Assembly: GCA_035258565.1 (NCBI GenBank)
Contig: DATFXF010000079.1
Span: 1-14,602 of the forward strand
Reading direction: 5' to 3'
Source of the DNA: DATFXF01 sp035258565
GTDB taxonomy: Bacteria; Acidobacteriota; Terriglobia; Acidiferrales; UBA7541
DNA: 14,602 nt
Of the stretch, positions 1 to 7,320 are shown piece by piece (position 1 is the first letter of the stretch; the number at the start of each line of letters is the position of its first letter). Below the pieces are notes generated by a model. That model searched no databases, had not been told where the DNA came from, and saw only the letters and a program-made list of their open reading frames with translations. The translations under genes and the position numbers were made by a program.

Positions 1-1229
1 GCCAGTTCGCCGCTTGAGGTTGTGTCCGCCTTGGGCGCAACGATCCAGGCCACCACCAGAGAGGCAAATAGGAGGAACGCGGCGAGATACCAAGGCGCGC
101 CGGGAAGAGAATGGCCTGGGGCGATGAAGACCGCGAACATCCCGGAGAACATTCCTGGGCCGATCACCATGGCGATACCGCGGAGCGAGCCCAGCGCACC
201 TTGCAGTTCGCCCTGCTCGGAAGGGGAGACGCGCTGCGTCATCAGCGACTGCGAAGGTGGCCCGGCGAGCGCCCACATGGCGTTGACGGGGATGGCGCTG
301 AGGAAAACCCATCCCACGGCTGCCCAGCCAAAGAGCGCGAATCCGAGGGCACCGAGAAAGAGACCCACGAACAACGATCGCCGTTCGCCGAAGTGCTTTA
401 CGAAAGGACCGACCAGCACGGCGGAGGCAAATATCGAAGCGATCCCCACGACGGCCAGCGAGACACCGATGGCCTTTTCATTCCAGAGGTAGCGGTACGT
501 CGTGTGGAGCACGAAAACAGTCGCGTAAACCTCGTGCGCGAGGTAGCCCAGAAAGTTCACCACTGCCAGGCCGAAGAGCTCGCGATGCGAGCGCAGCAGT
601 TTGAGTGCCCCTACGGGGTTCGCGCTCTTCCACTTGAGCTCCCTCTGGCGCTGGTCCGGCAAGAGCGATTCCGGCAAAACGAACAGCCCGTAGAGAGCGT
701 TAAGCAGGCTGAACGCTCCGGCTACCCAGAAAGGCAGGCGCGGGTGGAGGAAGCCGAGCCAGCCCCCCACAGCCGGGCCCAGCACGAAGCCGATGCCGAA
801 CGCCGCGCCAACAATACCGAAGGCGCGTGCGCGCTTTTCCGGTGGCGTTACGTCGCTGATGTAGGCGTTCGCCGTCGGTATGCTCGATGAGGTGATGCCT
901 GACAGAACCCGACCCAGGAAGAGCCAGCCGATCGTGGGCGAGAGCGCCATTACGATGTAATCCAGACCGAGACCGAAGTTCGAAAGCAGGATCACCGGGC
1001 GCCTTCCGTAACGGTCGGAAAGCATCCCCAGAACCGGGGAAAAGATGAACTGCATGAGCGCCCAGGTGGTGACAAACAGACCCATGTATTCTGAGGAGCG
1101 TGCCATGTCGCCGTTGAGGAAATCGGAGATGAGCCGCGGCAGTACAGGCGCAATGATGCCGAAGGCCAACATGTCCAGCAAAACCGTGACAAAGATGAAC
1201 CCCAGTGCGGCGCGACGCTTAATCTCCAC
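1..1229 (-). CDS. TetA-like MFS drug/H+ exporter (3' end outside window)
   Basis: An inner-membrane secondary transporter of the major facilitator superfamily, most like the TetA (tetracycline/H+ antiporter) group. 409 codons are visible with no stop, so only a short C-terminal piece should be missing. The N-terminus has the TetA-type pattern LDMLAFGIIAPVLP (residues 18-31) with an Asp in helix 1. Motif A, GMLSDRYGRRP, lies at 68-78 and the antiporter motif C, GFVLGPAVGG, at 147-156. Hydrophobic segments recur throughout, consistent with 12 helices. I chose the GTG at 1229 because AAGGAGG lies 6 nt upstream and because it opens right after an Arg/Lys-rich cytosolic start (VEIKRR). It overlaps the end of the upstream tetR gene by 11 nt, so the two are co-transcribed and probably translationally coupled. 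The substrate cannot be told from sequence; tetracycline resistance should not be assumed. Confidence 0.9.
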   Translation of the reverse strand, partial: MEIKRRAALGFIFVTVLLDMLAFGIIAPVLPRLISDFLNGDMARSSEYMGLFVTTWALMQFIFSPVLGMLSDRYGRRPVILLSNFGLGLDYIVMALSPTIGWLFLGRVLSGITSSSIPTANAYISDVTPPEKRARAFGIVGAAFGIGFVLGPAVGGWLGFLHPRLPFWVAGAFSLLNALYGLFVLPESLLPDQRQRELKWKSANPVGALKLLRSHRELFGLAVVNFLGYLAHEVYATVFVLHTTYRYLWNEKAIGVSLAVVGIASIFASAVLVGPFVKHFGERRSLFVGLFLGALGFALFGWAAVGWVFLSAIPVNAMWALAGPPSQSLMTQRVSPSEQGELQGALGSLRGIAMVIGPGMFSGMFAVFIAPGHSLPGAPWYLAAFLLFASLVVAWIVAPKADTTSSGEL

Positions 1230-1818
1230 GAGAACCCTCCTTGGCGAGGGGAATGGCTTCCAAAGCTTGGAGCCACAGGTCCACGGCGCGGTCCAGGCGC
1301 TGGCGATCGCGCGAAGCACAGTAGTCCAGCAGGAACCCTCGAAACCCTGCTAAGACGATGGTTGCGTGGGCGCGCGCTTCACTCTCCGCGTGTCCCTTGC
1401 GAATCAGCGGAGCTGCCAGGAATTCTAGCCAGTCTTCGATGGCGGCGTCGAGAAAGCTCGCGAACCGGCGCGGATGGCGCAAGGCCATCGCATAGGCCTC
1501 GAAGAACATACGGAAGAGAGGCTCGGATTCGGGCGCGGTCATCTGTTTCCAGATGGCGCGGCAAGCCTCTGCTGGGCTCGCCAAGCTGGCCGCTTTCATC
1601 CTGCCGTATACTGTGCGTTGCCGTTCCCGCAGTCGCGCCAAGGCCTTCACCACCATTCCCTGTTTCGAACCAAAGTAATAAAGGAGAACCCGGGGACTTG
1701 AGCCCACGGCCTTAGCTAGCGGACGCAGCGAGAGTTCGGCAACGCCGTGCGTCGCGAGGTGGTCGACGATCGCGTCAAGCAACTCTACCGGTCGCTGTCG
1801 GTTCGCCGTACGGGCCAT
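1219..1818 (-). CDS. TetR/AcrR-family transcriptional regulator
   Basis: A 199-residue repressor-type protein of normal TetR length. The N-terminal DNA-binding domain covers about residues 8-55, with the helix-turn-helix around LSLRPLAKAVGSS (29-41) and the family hallmark YYFGSK (47-52). The rest should be the helical ligand-binding and dimerisation domain; I cannot assign a ligand. The ATG at 1818 has no good Shine-Dalgarno in front of it (the minus strand there reads CCTCCTCT, the wrong sense), so a very short or leaderless mRNA is possible. The gene ends within the start region of a TetA-like exporter, which points to local control of efflux. A palindrome 16 nt upstream of the start is the likely operator, suggesting autorepression of both genes, relieved by a small molecule. 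Identity as TetR is firm; role in efflux control is inference from context. Confidence 0.92.
   Translation of the reverse strand: MARTANRQRPVELLDAIVDHLATHGVAELSLRPLAKAVGSSPRVLLYYFGSKQGMVVKALARLRERQRTVYGRMKAASLASPAEACRAIWKQMTAPESEPLFRMFFEAYAMALRHPRRFASFLDAAIEDWLEFLAAPLIRKGHAESEARAHATIVLAGFRGFLLDYCASRDRQRLDRAVDLWLQALEAIPLAKEGSRGD
1236..1242 (-). promoter_or_regulatory. Ribosome binding site for the MFS gene, inside tetR
   Basis: On the minus strand the sequence AAGGAGG occurs 6 nt before the GTG codon at 1229. It lies inside the last codons of tetR and is the strongest Shine-Dalgarno match I saw near any start in the window. It decides the start of the exporter gene despite the non-ATG codon. 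Confidence 0.75.
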
Positions 1819-1833
1819 TCAGAGGAGGCTAGC

Positions 1834-1859
1834 ATACTTGAAACGAACGTTTCAAGTAT
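1834..1859. promoter_or_regulatory. Perfect palindrome, candidate TetR operator
   Basis: Two perfect 12-nt arms, ATACTTGAAACG and its reverse complement, flank a central AA. It lies 16 nt upstream of the tetR start. The core GAAAC-N4-GTTTC resembles the form of operators known for some TetR proteins such as PsrA, but that resemblance is from memory and does not identify this regulator. On the minus strand a TATGCT element (plus 1831-1836) overlaps the palindrome and could be a -10 box, so a bound dimer would block transcription of tetR and the exporter. The palindrome is seen directly; operator function is inferred. Confidence 0.75.
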
Positions 1860-1973
1860 TATTTCGGGCGCCAGGAGGGTTGCTTGGCGGTCGATTTGAT
1901 AGGCGATGCGGCGAATCGTTCCTGAGATTGTTCCAGTTCGGAGATGACGAAGGCTTCAGCGCAGGACCGGCCC

Positions 1974-4886
1974 TCAGCCGGCATGGCTCAGCGTCTTGCC
2001 CGAATTCGGCGAGGTGCCGGCCAGCAGGGCGACGGGAAAATTGTGGAACACGGCATGGAGACGAAGCGCCTTCTCCCTTCTCGTCCTATTGCTCTTCAGG
2101 GTTTCGCCCGTAAACACGTTGGACCAGCAAGGGGGAGCTTCTCGGGGGAGACCGAGAGTGCTTTGTCCCCAGGTCTCGATTCCGATCGGGAGTGCATCTC
2201 GGTGGACCAGTTTGGTCGGCAGCCGGGGCACGGCGACCAGCGCCCAATCGCCTCCGACACGCCTGGCAAAGGCACAGACATTCTCCCGTTTCTGGCCCGC
2301 GGCATAGAGCGGAACATACTCGCCTTTGAGAAAGAGTTCCTTGTGGCTCCGGCGAAAATTCAGAGCCTTCCAGATCAGGAAGAGCTTAACGCCCCCATCC
2401 GACCAGCGCTGCGCTAGGTCTCGGGCGAGCGAACCGAGGCCTTGGGGTCCTCGACCTTCTAGCTCCTCGAGCAAGCGCACCCGCTGCTGGAAATCCACCG
2501 GTCGTCTATTGTCGGGATCCACGAGGCTAAGGTCCCAAAGCTCAGTTCCTTGGTAGAAGTCAGGGACTCCCGGCGAAGCAATCTTTAGGAGCACCTGTGC
2601 CAGTGCGTTCGAGGCTCCGTAATGAGCGATCTGTCTTTGGAACCTCAGGAAGTCGCTCAAGAAGCGATTTTTCTCTGAATCATCCAAGAGGGAATGAACA
2701 AATTCCTGGAGGGCCGTTTCGTACTCGGCATCGGGATTGAGCCAACTGGTGTGGACCTTGGCCTCGCGCGCTGCCTTCTCCATATAGGCGGCCAGGCGCT
2801 CGACGAACCCCGCTCTCTCGGCCGACAGGAGTGGGAAGGCACCAAGCATCGTCTGGTAAAGGAGAATCTCATCATTCCTGTCCGGCGCCAGCTGGCCATA
2901 TACGGTGCGTTTCTTCGCCTGATTCCAGCGACTCCATCTCTCGAGACAAGTCCTCCATTCTTCCGGCAACTCGGAGAGAACATTGATCCGGGCCCGCACA
3001 TCTTCGCTGCGTTTCGTGTCGTGGGTCGAGGTGGCATTGAGGGTGTAGGGCCAGTGTGCCAATCGTTCCTGATTGAAAACGTGAAAGGCCTCGAGGTCGA
3101 GTGGGAGATCCTTCCGAAGTGGGTCACCGCCGACTTCGTTCAGCGACACGAGGCTGTTGTGGACATAGAAGGCGGTGTCCTCGAGCCCCTTGGCCATGAC
3201 CGGGCCGGTGAACTGTTGCCAACGCATGACAAAACGCAGCCACTCCTCCTTATGGCCCTCCCCATCGGGGGGCGGTTGGAGCAAGAGGACGCGCCGAAGG
3301 AAGGCAAAGGCATCGTCGCTGACGCGCTGGCGGGGCGTCAGGCGCCGCGCGGCCTCCAGCGATCGTTCGAGGTAGGCGCGGTCGCTCGCGGCTACGTCGA
3401 AGCTGCGGATGTAGGTTCGATAGACAGGCAGGCAGGCCGTGACCTCGACCAGGGCCTGTAGGAGTTCGGAGAGGGGCACGTCGCGGGCCCGCCGATCCTG
3501 AGCGGCGAGCCTGCCGAGTTGATTCCCCAGGGCCTTCGTCTCGCCCGCAAAAAGTTGTTCGATCACCTGCTTGTTCCGCGTGTAGCACACGTAGGAAAAG
3601 GAGATCTTGGATTGAGTGAACTGCGAGTAAATCTCCTCGAGGGCATGGAATCCTTTCGGATCGATGAAGACTCCGTTGACCTGGTTCAAAAAGTCGTAGC
3701 CCGTGGTACCGCAAACGGGCCATTCTTCTGGCAACCGTTCGTTGACTCCCAAAATCTTCTCCACCACCACATACAGCGCCTGGGAGTTCTCCGGCGCGCC
3801 CAAGGCGGTGGCGGCCGCACTCTGTAATCTCCGAAGATAGCCCAATGGATCATACAGGCCATCGATGTGATCCACGCGCAATGCGCTTACTTCCCGTTCC
3901 TTGATGAGCTGGAGGACGTGTACATGCCAGGCGTCGAAAACCCGGGGATCCTCGAGTCGGAGACCCACCAGATCGCTGACATCGAAGAAGCGCCGATAAT
4001 TGATCTCTTCGGTGGCGATCTTCCAGTAAGCCACTCGATACGCCTGGTCGGACAAGAGCCGATCCAGTCGGTCGAAACTCCCGGGATCTCCCCGCGTGCC
4101 GTTGAGGAGTCTCAACGTCTCGTCGAAGACGTCCTTGCTTTCCTCGTCGGCCTGGTAGAGCCGCCAGGCCCGCTCGATAATCTGCTCCTTGCCTCGGCGT
4201 CTGTGCTCGATTTCAGCGATATCGGTGGCGGTACGGGCGGGCAAGCGGGCCACGGCCTCGAGGATGGCATCGAGCTCGTCCATGAAGTGCGCCGATGCGC
4301 GTGAAGATGCGCGCCGGCACTCTTCCAGGATGGCGCCGTAGGATTTGGGGTCCAACGGAAGCCTCACTTCGTTGTAGCGCACGAAGAAACCCTTTTCGTC
4401 GAGCTTCAGGCTGAATTCTTGATTCTCCAAGACATTGCCGTAGAGATCCCCGAGCACAGGGAGCAGGACCCTGTTCTCTTGTAGAAAAGCGGCCTTGCTG
4501 ATCGCAGGATGCCAATCGATATCGAAATAGGCCGCGTAGGGCGAGCTGGGGCCGTTCTCTAGCACGTCCATCCACCAGGGGTTCTCCGAGCTCGCGGCCA
4601 TATGGTTGGGAACGATATCGAGCAGCATGCCCATGCCATAGCTCTTGAGTTTCTCGACCAACTCTTCGAATTCTTCCTCGGTGCCCAGCTCTGAATTGAC
4701 TCGGAGTGGGTCGGCCACGTCGTAGCCGTGTGAGCTCCCCTTGCGCGCCTTGAAGCGCGGAGAGGCGTAGTGATCCGTGATGCCGAGTTCGTGGAGGTAA
4801 GGAATCAGATCGCGGGCGTCCGTAAAGCGGAAGTTCGGATTGAGTTGGGTTCGATAGGTGGCGCAGGGAATGCGGAGGGCAACCAT
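1974..4886 (-). CDS. treY: Malto-oligosyltrehalose synthase (TreY)
   Basis: A cytosolic GH13 enzyme that turns the terminal alpha-1,4 bond at the reducing end of malto-oligosaccharides into an alpha-1,1 bond, giving maltooligosyltrehalose, the first step of the TreY-TreZ route. It is 970 residues, full length for the family. Family marks: ATYRTQL near the N-terminus (9-15), SHGYDVADPLR (52-62), GH13 region I DIVPNH (90-95), region II ALRVDHIDGL with the nucleophile Asp339, region III VVVEKIL with acid/base Glu376, TTGYDFLN (394-401) and STHDTKRSEDVRARI (620-634) with the third catalytic Asp. Late in the protein it has GVPDFYQGTELWD and DPDNRRPVDF, also typical of TreY. I use the ATG at 4886, 4 nt after the stop of the upstream GH57 gene; an in-frame GTG at 4901 would add five residues and overlap that gene. 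It is the last gene of the trehalose operon. Very sure. Confidence 0.97.
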   Translation of the reverse strand: MVALRIPCATYRTQLNPNFRFTDARDLIPYLHELGITDHYASPRFKARKGSSHGYDVADPLRVNSELGTEEEFEELVEKLKSYGMGMLLDIVPNHMAASSENPWWMDVLENGPSSPYAAYFDIDWHPAISKAAFLQENRVLLPVLGDLYGNVLENQEFSLKLDEKGFFVRYNEVRLPLDPKSYGAILEECRRASSRASAHFMDELDAILEAVARLPARTATDIAEIEHRRRGKEQIIERAWRLYQADEESKDVFDETLRLLNGTRGDPGSFDRLDRLLSDQAYRVAYWKIATEEINYRRFFDVSDLVGLRLEDPRVFDAWHVHVLQLIKEREVSALRVDHIDGLYDPLGYLRRLQSAAATALGAPENSQALYVVVEKILGVNERLPEEWPVCGTTGYDFLNQVNGVFIDPKGFHALEEIYSQFTQSKISFSYVCYTRNKQVIEQLFAGETKALGNQLGRLAAQDRRARDVPLSELLQALVEVTACLPVYRTYIRSFDVAASDRAYLERSLEAARRLTPRQRVSDDAFAFLRRVLLLQPPPDGEGHKEEWLRFVMRWQQFTGPVMAKGLEDTAFYVHNSLVSLNEVGGDPLRKDLPLDLEAFHVFNQERLAHWPYTLNATSTHDTKRSEDVRARINVLSELPEEWRTCLERWSRWNQAKKRTVYGQLAPDRNDEILLYQTMLGAFPLLSAERAGFVERLAAYMEKAAREAKVHTSWLNPDAEYETALQEFVHSLLDDSEKNRFLSDFLRFQRQIAHYGASNALAQVLLKIASPGVPDFYQGTELWDLSLVDPDNRRPVDFQQRVRLLEELEGRGPQGLGSLARDLAQRWSDGGVKLFLIWKALNFRRSHKELFLKGEYVPLYAAGQKRENVCAFARRVGGDWALVAVPRLPTKLVHRDALPIGIETWGQSTLGLPREAPPCWSNVFTGETLKSNRTRREKALRLHAVFHNFPVALLAGTSPNSGKTLSHAG

Positions 4887-4890
4887 TTGT

Positions 4891-7320
4891 CTATTCCACA
4901 CGAACCCGCAGGCTTTCTCCGAGTGTCCGGAAATGCTGTACCCAGGCCTGCGCGGTTTCCTCGCCTCGTTCGGCTCGCTCGCGCATTTCAGGGTACACGG
5001 TCTCCATCATTTGGTAGTACAGGTTCTGGGGCAGCCAGAGGTTCACATCGAAGGGCACTTGACGCGCGAAGGCCGCAGCGCTTTCGAGCTCCTCGAGAAG
5101 GGGCAGCTCGGTGGGCCGGGCGCGGAGTCGCTCAGCCATCGCTTCGAGCTTTCGACGGAGCGCGAACTCGAGCGTCGGTACGTCGAGCGCGGTATTCAAT
5201 CTCTTCTGCTCTTCGAGAAGCGCCTTGATGCGCGCCAAATCGAGCGGCTCGGCTTCCAAGGCCCGCTGGAGATCGGCATTGAGGGTGAACTCCGCAGCAA
5301 TCTGAAAACGCCGGGGCTGAGGCATGCCCACCGCCGCGACAAACGCCATCAGGGGGGCATGATTCTCGTAGAAATGCCGGTAAACCGCCTCGGCCTCACT
5401 GAGGGCGGCTTCCAGGATGATGCGCAGGATCTTGCGCTGTTCGTCGCGGAAGAGCAGCTTCAGCGTATAGGTGCCCGGGCCGAAGTTGTTGTCCACGAGG
5501 TGAATCAGGTCGGGGAAATCTCCTCGCCCAAAAGCCTCGGTGATTTTCTCGATGAGCGCGTTGTAGCTCGGTTCGTCATGGAACTCTTGGACCCCGCCGC
5601 TGAGATTCTGATCTCCGAGGTGCAAGACTCCAAAGGTCACCCGGGCGGACTCGCGGGTAATCTCGGATGTAATCTTGGCTCGGCCCAAGCCCAGCTTCGC
5701 CTTCCCTGCCGAAAGCAGCTTGTAGTCTTCTCTCGAAACCGTGTAGCAATAGATGCGCGTCTCGGGACCAAGCGTCTCAAACAGAGAGTTCACTGCGTAG
5801 TGGGCGCCCACCTTGGGGAGGTCCACCATCACCGGTCTCACAAACTTCTCATAGGTGAGGCGACCATCCCGATGCTCCGGAATGTTGGATTTCGCGAGCT
5901 CCAGGCGCTCGAGAAACTCGGATTCGAGATGATCGCCGAAGAGTTCCTGGGCGAGCTGCAGGGCACGTCCAGCATATTGGATCACCTGAACCGTCTCCAC
6001 GCCGGTCAGCTCGTCGAAGAACCAGCCACAGCTTGTGTACATCAGCATGGCATGACGCTGTAGCTCGAGCAGCTTCAGTGCCCGCGTCACCTCCTCGTCG
6101 CTCAGCGGGTGGGAGGCCTGCGCACCCAGGAAGCGATCTACGTTTTCCGCAGAACGATCGAGGATGACGCTAAGGTAGTCGTCGCGTGCCTGCCAGGGAT
6201 CCTTGAATAGTTCTCTCCCTTTTTCTTCGTAGCCGGGGGCCAAGGTGTCCCGGAGCCAGTCCAGGGCGCTGCGCAAAGGCCCGCGCCACTCCTGAGTCCA
6301 ACCCGGATGCCCGCCGGTGTTGCAGCCACAGTTGCTCCGCCAGCGCTCCACGCCGTGGGGGCAGCTCCAGGAACTATTTTCGAAGATCTGGACCTCCTGC
6401 GTAGGAGGATACGCCTCCAGGTACGCGCCGTAATTTGTCAACTTGGCGACCTGGTCGGATTCCAGGTGTTCGAGCGCGTAGGCGAGCGCCATATCGCCGT
6501 GCCGGTGATGGTGGCCATAGGTCTCGCCATCGGTGGCGATGTGCACCAGCTGGGCCCAGTCGCGGGAGTCGGAAAATGCCCCCAGCAGGCGACTGACCAG
6601 ATCCTCTCCTTTGCTCAGCAGGCCCTCGAAAGCTACGGCACGAGAGATGGGCCCGTCATAGAAAAACAGGCTGATCTGACGGCCGGAAGCGAGACGCAGG
6701 CGATAAGCCCGCGAAGGATCGATACGCCCCCCGCTGATGTCGCGCCAGGCGCGGCCGCCGATGGGGCGGACTCGTCGAGCCTGATTTGGCGAGAGGATGG
6801 TGAACTGGAGGCCATGCTGGGCCAGGAGCTCGAGGGTTTCCAGGTCCACTGCAGTTTCCGGCAGCCACATGCCCTCCGGAGGGCGGCCGAACCGGTATTC
6901 GAAGTCGCCGATCCCCCAGCGTATTTGCGTCCGCTTGTCGCGGTGGTTAGCGAGCGGGAGGATCATGTGGTTGTAGGCCTGAGCGAGGGCTGAACCGTGG
7001 CCCGAGAAGCGTTTCTGGCTCTGTTTGTCCGCCTCTAGGATGGTCTGATAGATGGTGGGCACCTTTTCTCTCATCCAGGAAAGCAAGGTGGGGCCAAAGT
7101 CGAAGCTGATCCTGGCGTAGTTATTGACAATCTTCAGGATCCGCCCCTCCCCGTCCAGGATGCGTGAGGCTCCGTTGGGGGCGTAGGACTCCGCGGTGAC
7201 CCTCTCGTTCCAATCGTGGTAGGGATAGGCCGAATCTTGTACCTCAATGGCCTCCAGCCAAGGGTCTTCCCGGGGAGGCTGGTAGAAGTGCCCGTGGATC
7301 GAGATATATCGTTCACTCAT
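4891..7320 (-). CDS. Glycoside hydrolase family 57 protein with DUF3536 domain
   Basis: An 809-residue putative alpha-glucan-acting enzyme; activity not known. The N-terminal GH57 barrel starts at SIHGHFYQPPRE (6-17). The likely nucleophile Glu155 is in EGMWLPETAVD (149-159) and the likely acid/base Asp264 in ATDGETYGHHH (262-272), both as in GH57 enzymes. A Cys-rich patch follows (SWSCPHG, then RWRSNCGCNTGG; Cys320, 331, 333). From about residue 400 the rest matches the DUF3536-type C-terminal half, including SCGWFFDELTG. I chose the ATG at 7320, which overlaps the treZ stop in ATGAGTGA; an in-frame TTG further upstream at 7344 is less likely. Coupling to treZ and a 4-nt gap to treY put it in trehalose or glycogen metabolism. 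It might be an amylase, a 4-alpha-glucanotransferase or a branching enzyme; the sequence alone does not decide. No signal peptide is seen, so it is cytosolic. Confidence 0.93.
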   Translation of the reverse strand: MSERYISIHGHFYQPPREDPWLEAIEVQDSAYPYHDWNERVTAESYAPNGASRILDGEGRILKIVNNYARISFDFGPTLLSWMREKVPTIYQTILEADKQSQKRFSGHGSALAQAYNHMILPLANHRDKRTQIRWGIGDFEYRFGRPPEGMWLPETAVDLETLELLAQHGLQFTILSPNQARRVRPIGGRAWRDISGGRIDPSRAYRLRLASGRQISLFFYDGPISRAVAFEGLLSKGEDLVSRLLGAFSDSRDWAQLVHIATDGETYGHHHRHGDMALAYALEHLESDQVAKLTNYGAYLEAYPPTQEVQIFENSSWSCPHGVERWRSNCGCNTGGHPGWTQEWRGPLRSALDWLRDTLAPGYEEKGRELFKDPWQARDDYLSVILDRSAENVDRFLGAQASHPLSDEEVTRALKLLELQRHAMLMYTSCGWFFDELTGVETVQVIQYAGRALQLAQELFGDHLESEFLERLELAKSNIPEHRDGRLTYEKFVRPVMVDLPKVGAHYAVNSLFETLGPETRIYCYTVSREDYKLLSAGKAKLGLGRAKITSEITRESARVTFGVLHLGDQNLSGGVQEFHDEPSYNALIEKITEAFGRGDFPDLIHLVDNNFGPGTYTLKLLFRDEQRKILRIILEAALSEAEAVYRHFYENHAPLMAFVAAVGMPQPRRFQIAAEFTLNADLQRALEAEPLDLARIKALLEEQKRLNTALDVPTLEFALRRKLEAMAERLRARPTELPLLEELESAAAFARQVPFDVNLWLPQNLYYQMMETVYPEMRERAERGEETAQAWVQHFRTLGESLRVRVE

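Noticed and set aside
1967..1981. Small hairpin (CCGGC/GCCGG) around the treY stop codon as a terminator
   Set aside because: The stem is only 5 bp and no U tract follows on the minus strand.
4858..6063. A 401-codon open frame on the plus strand opposite the GH57 gene
   Set aside because: It lies wholly antisense to a gene with clear family motifs; its composition is that of a mirrored GC-rich coding frame and it has no recognisable domain.
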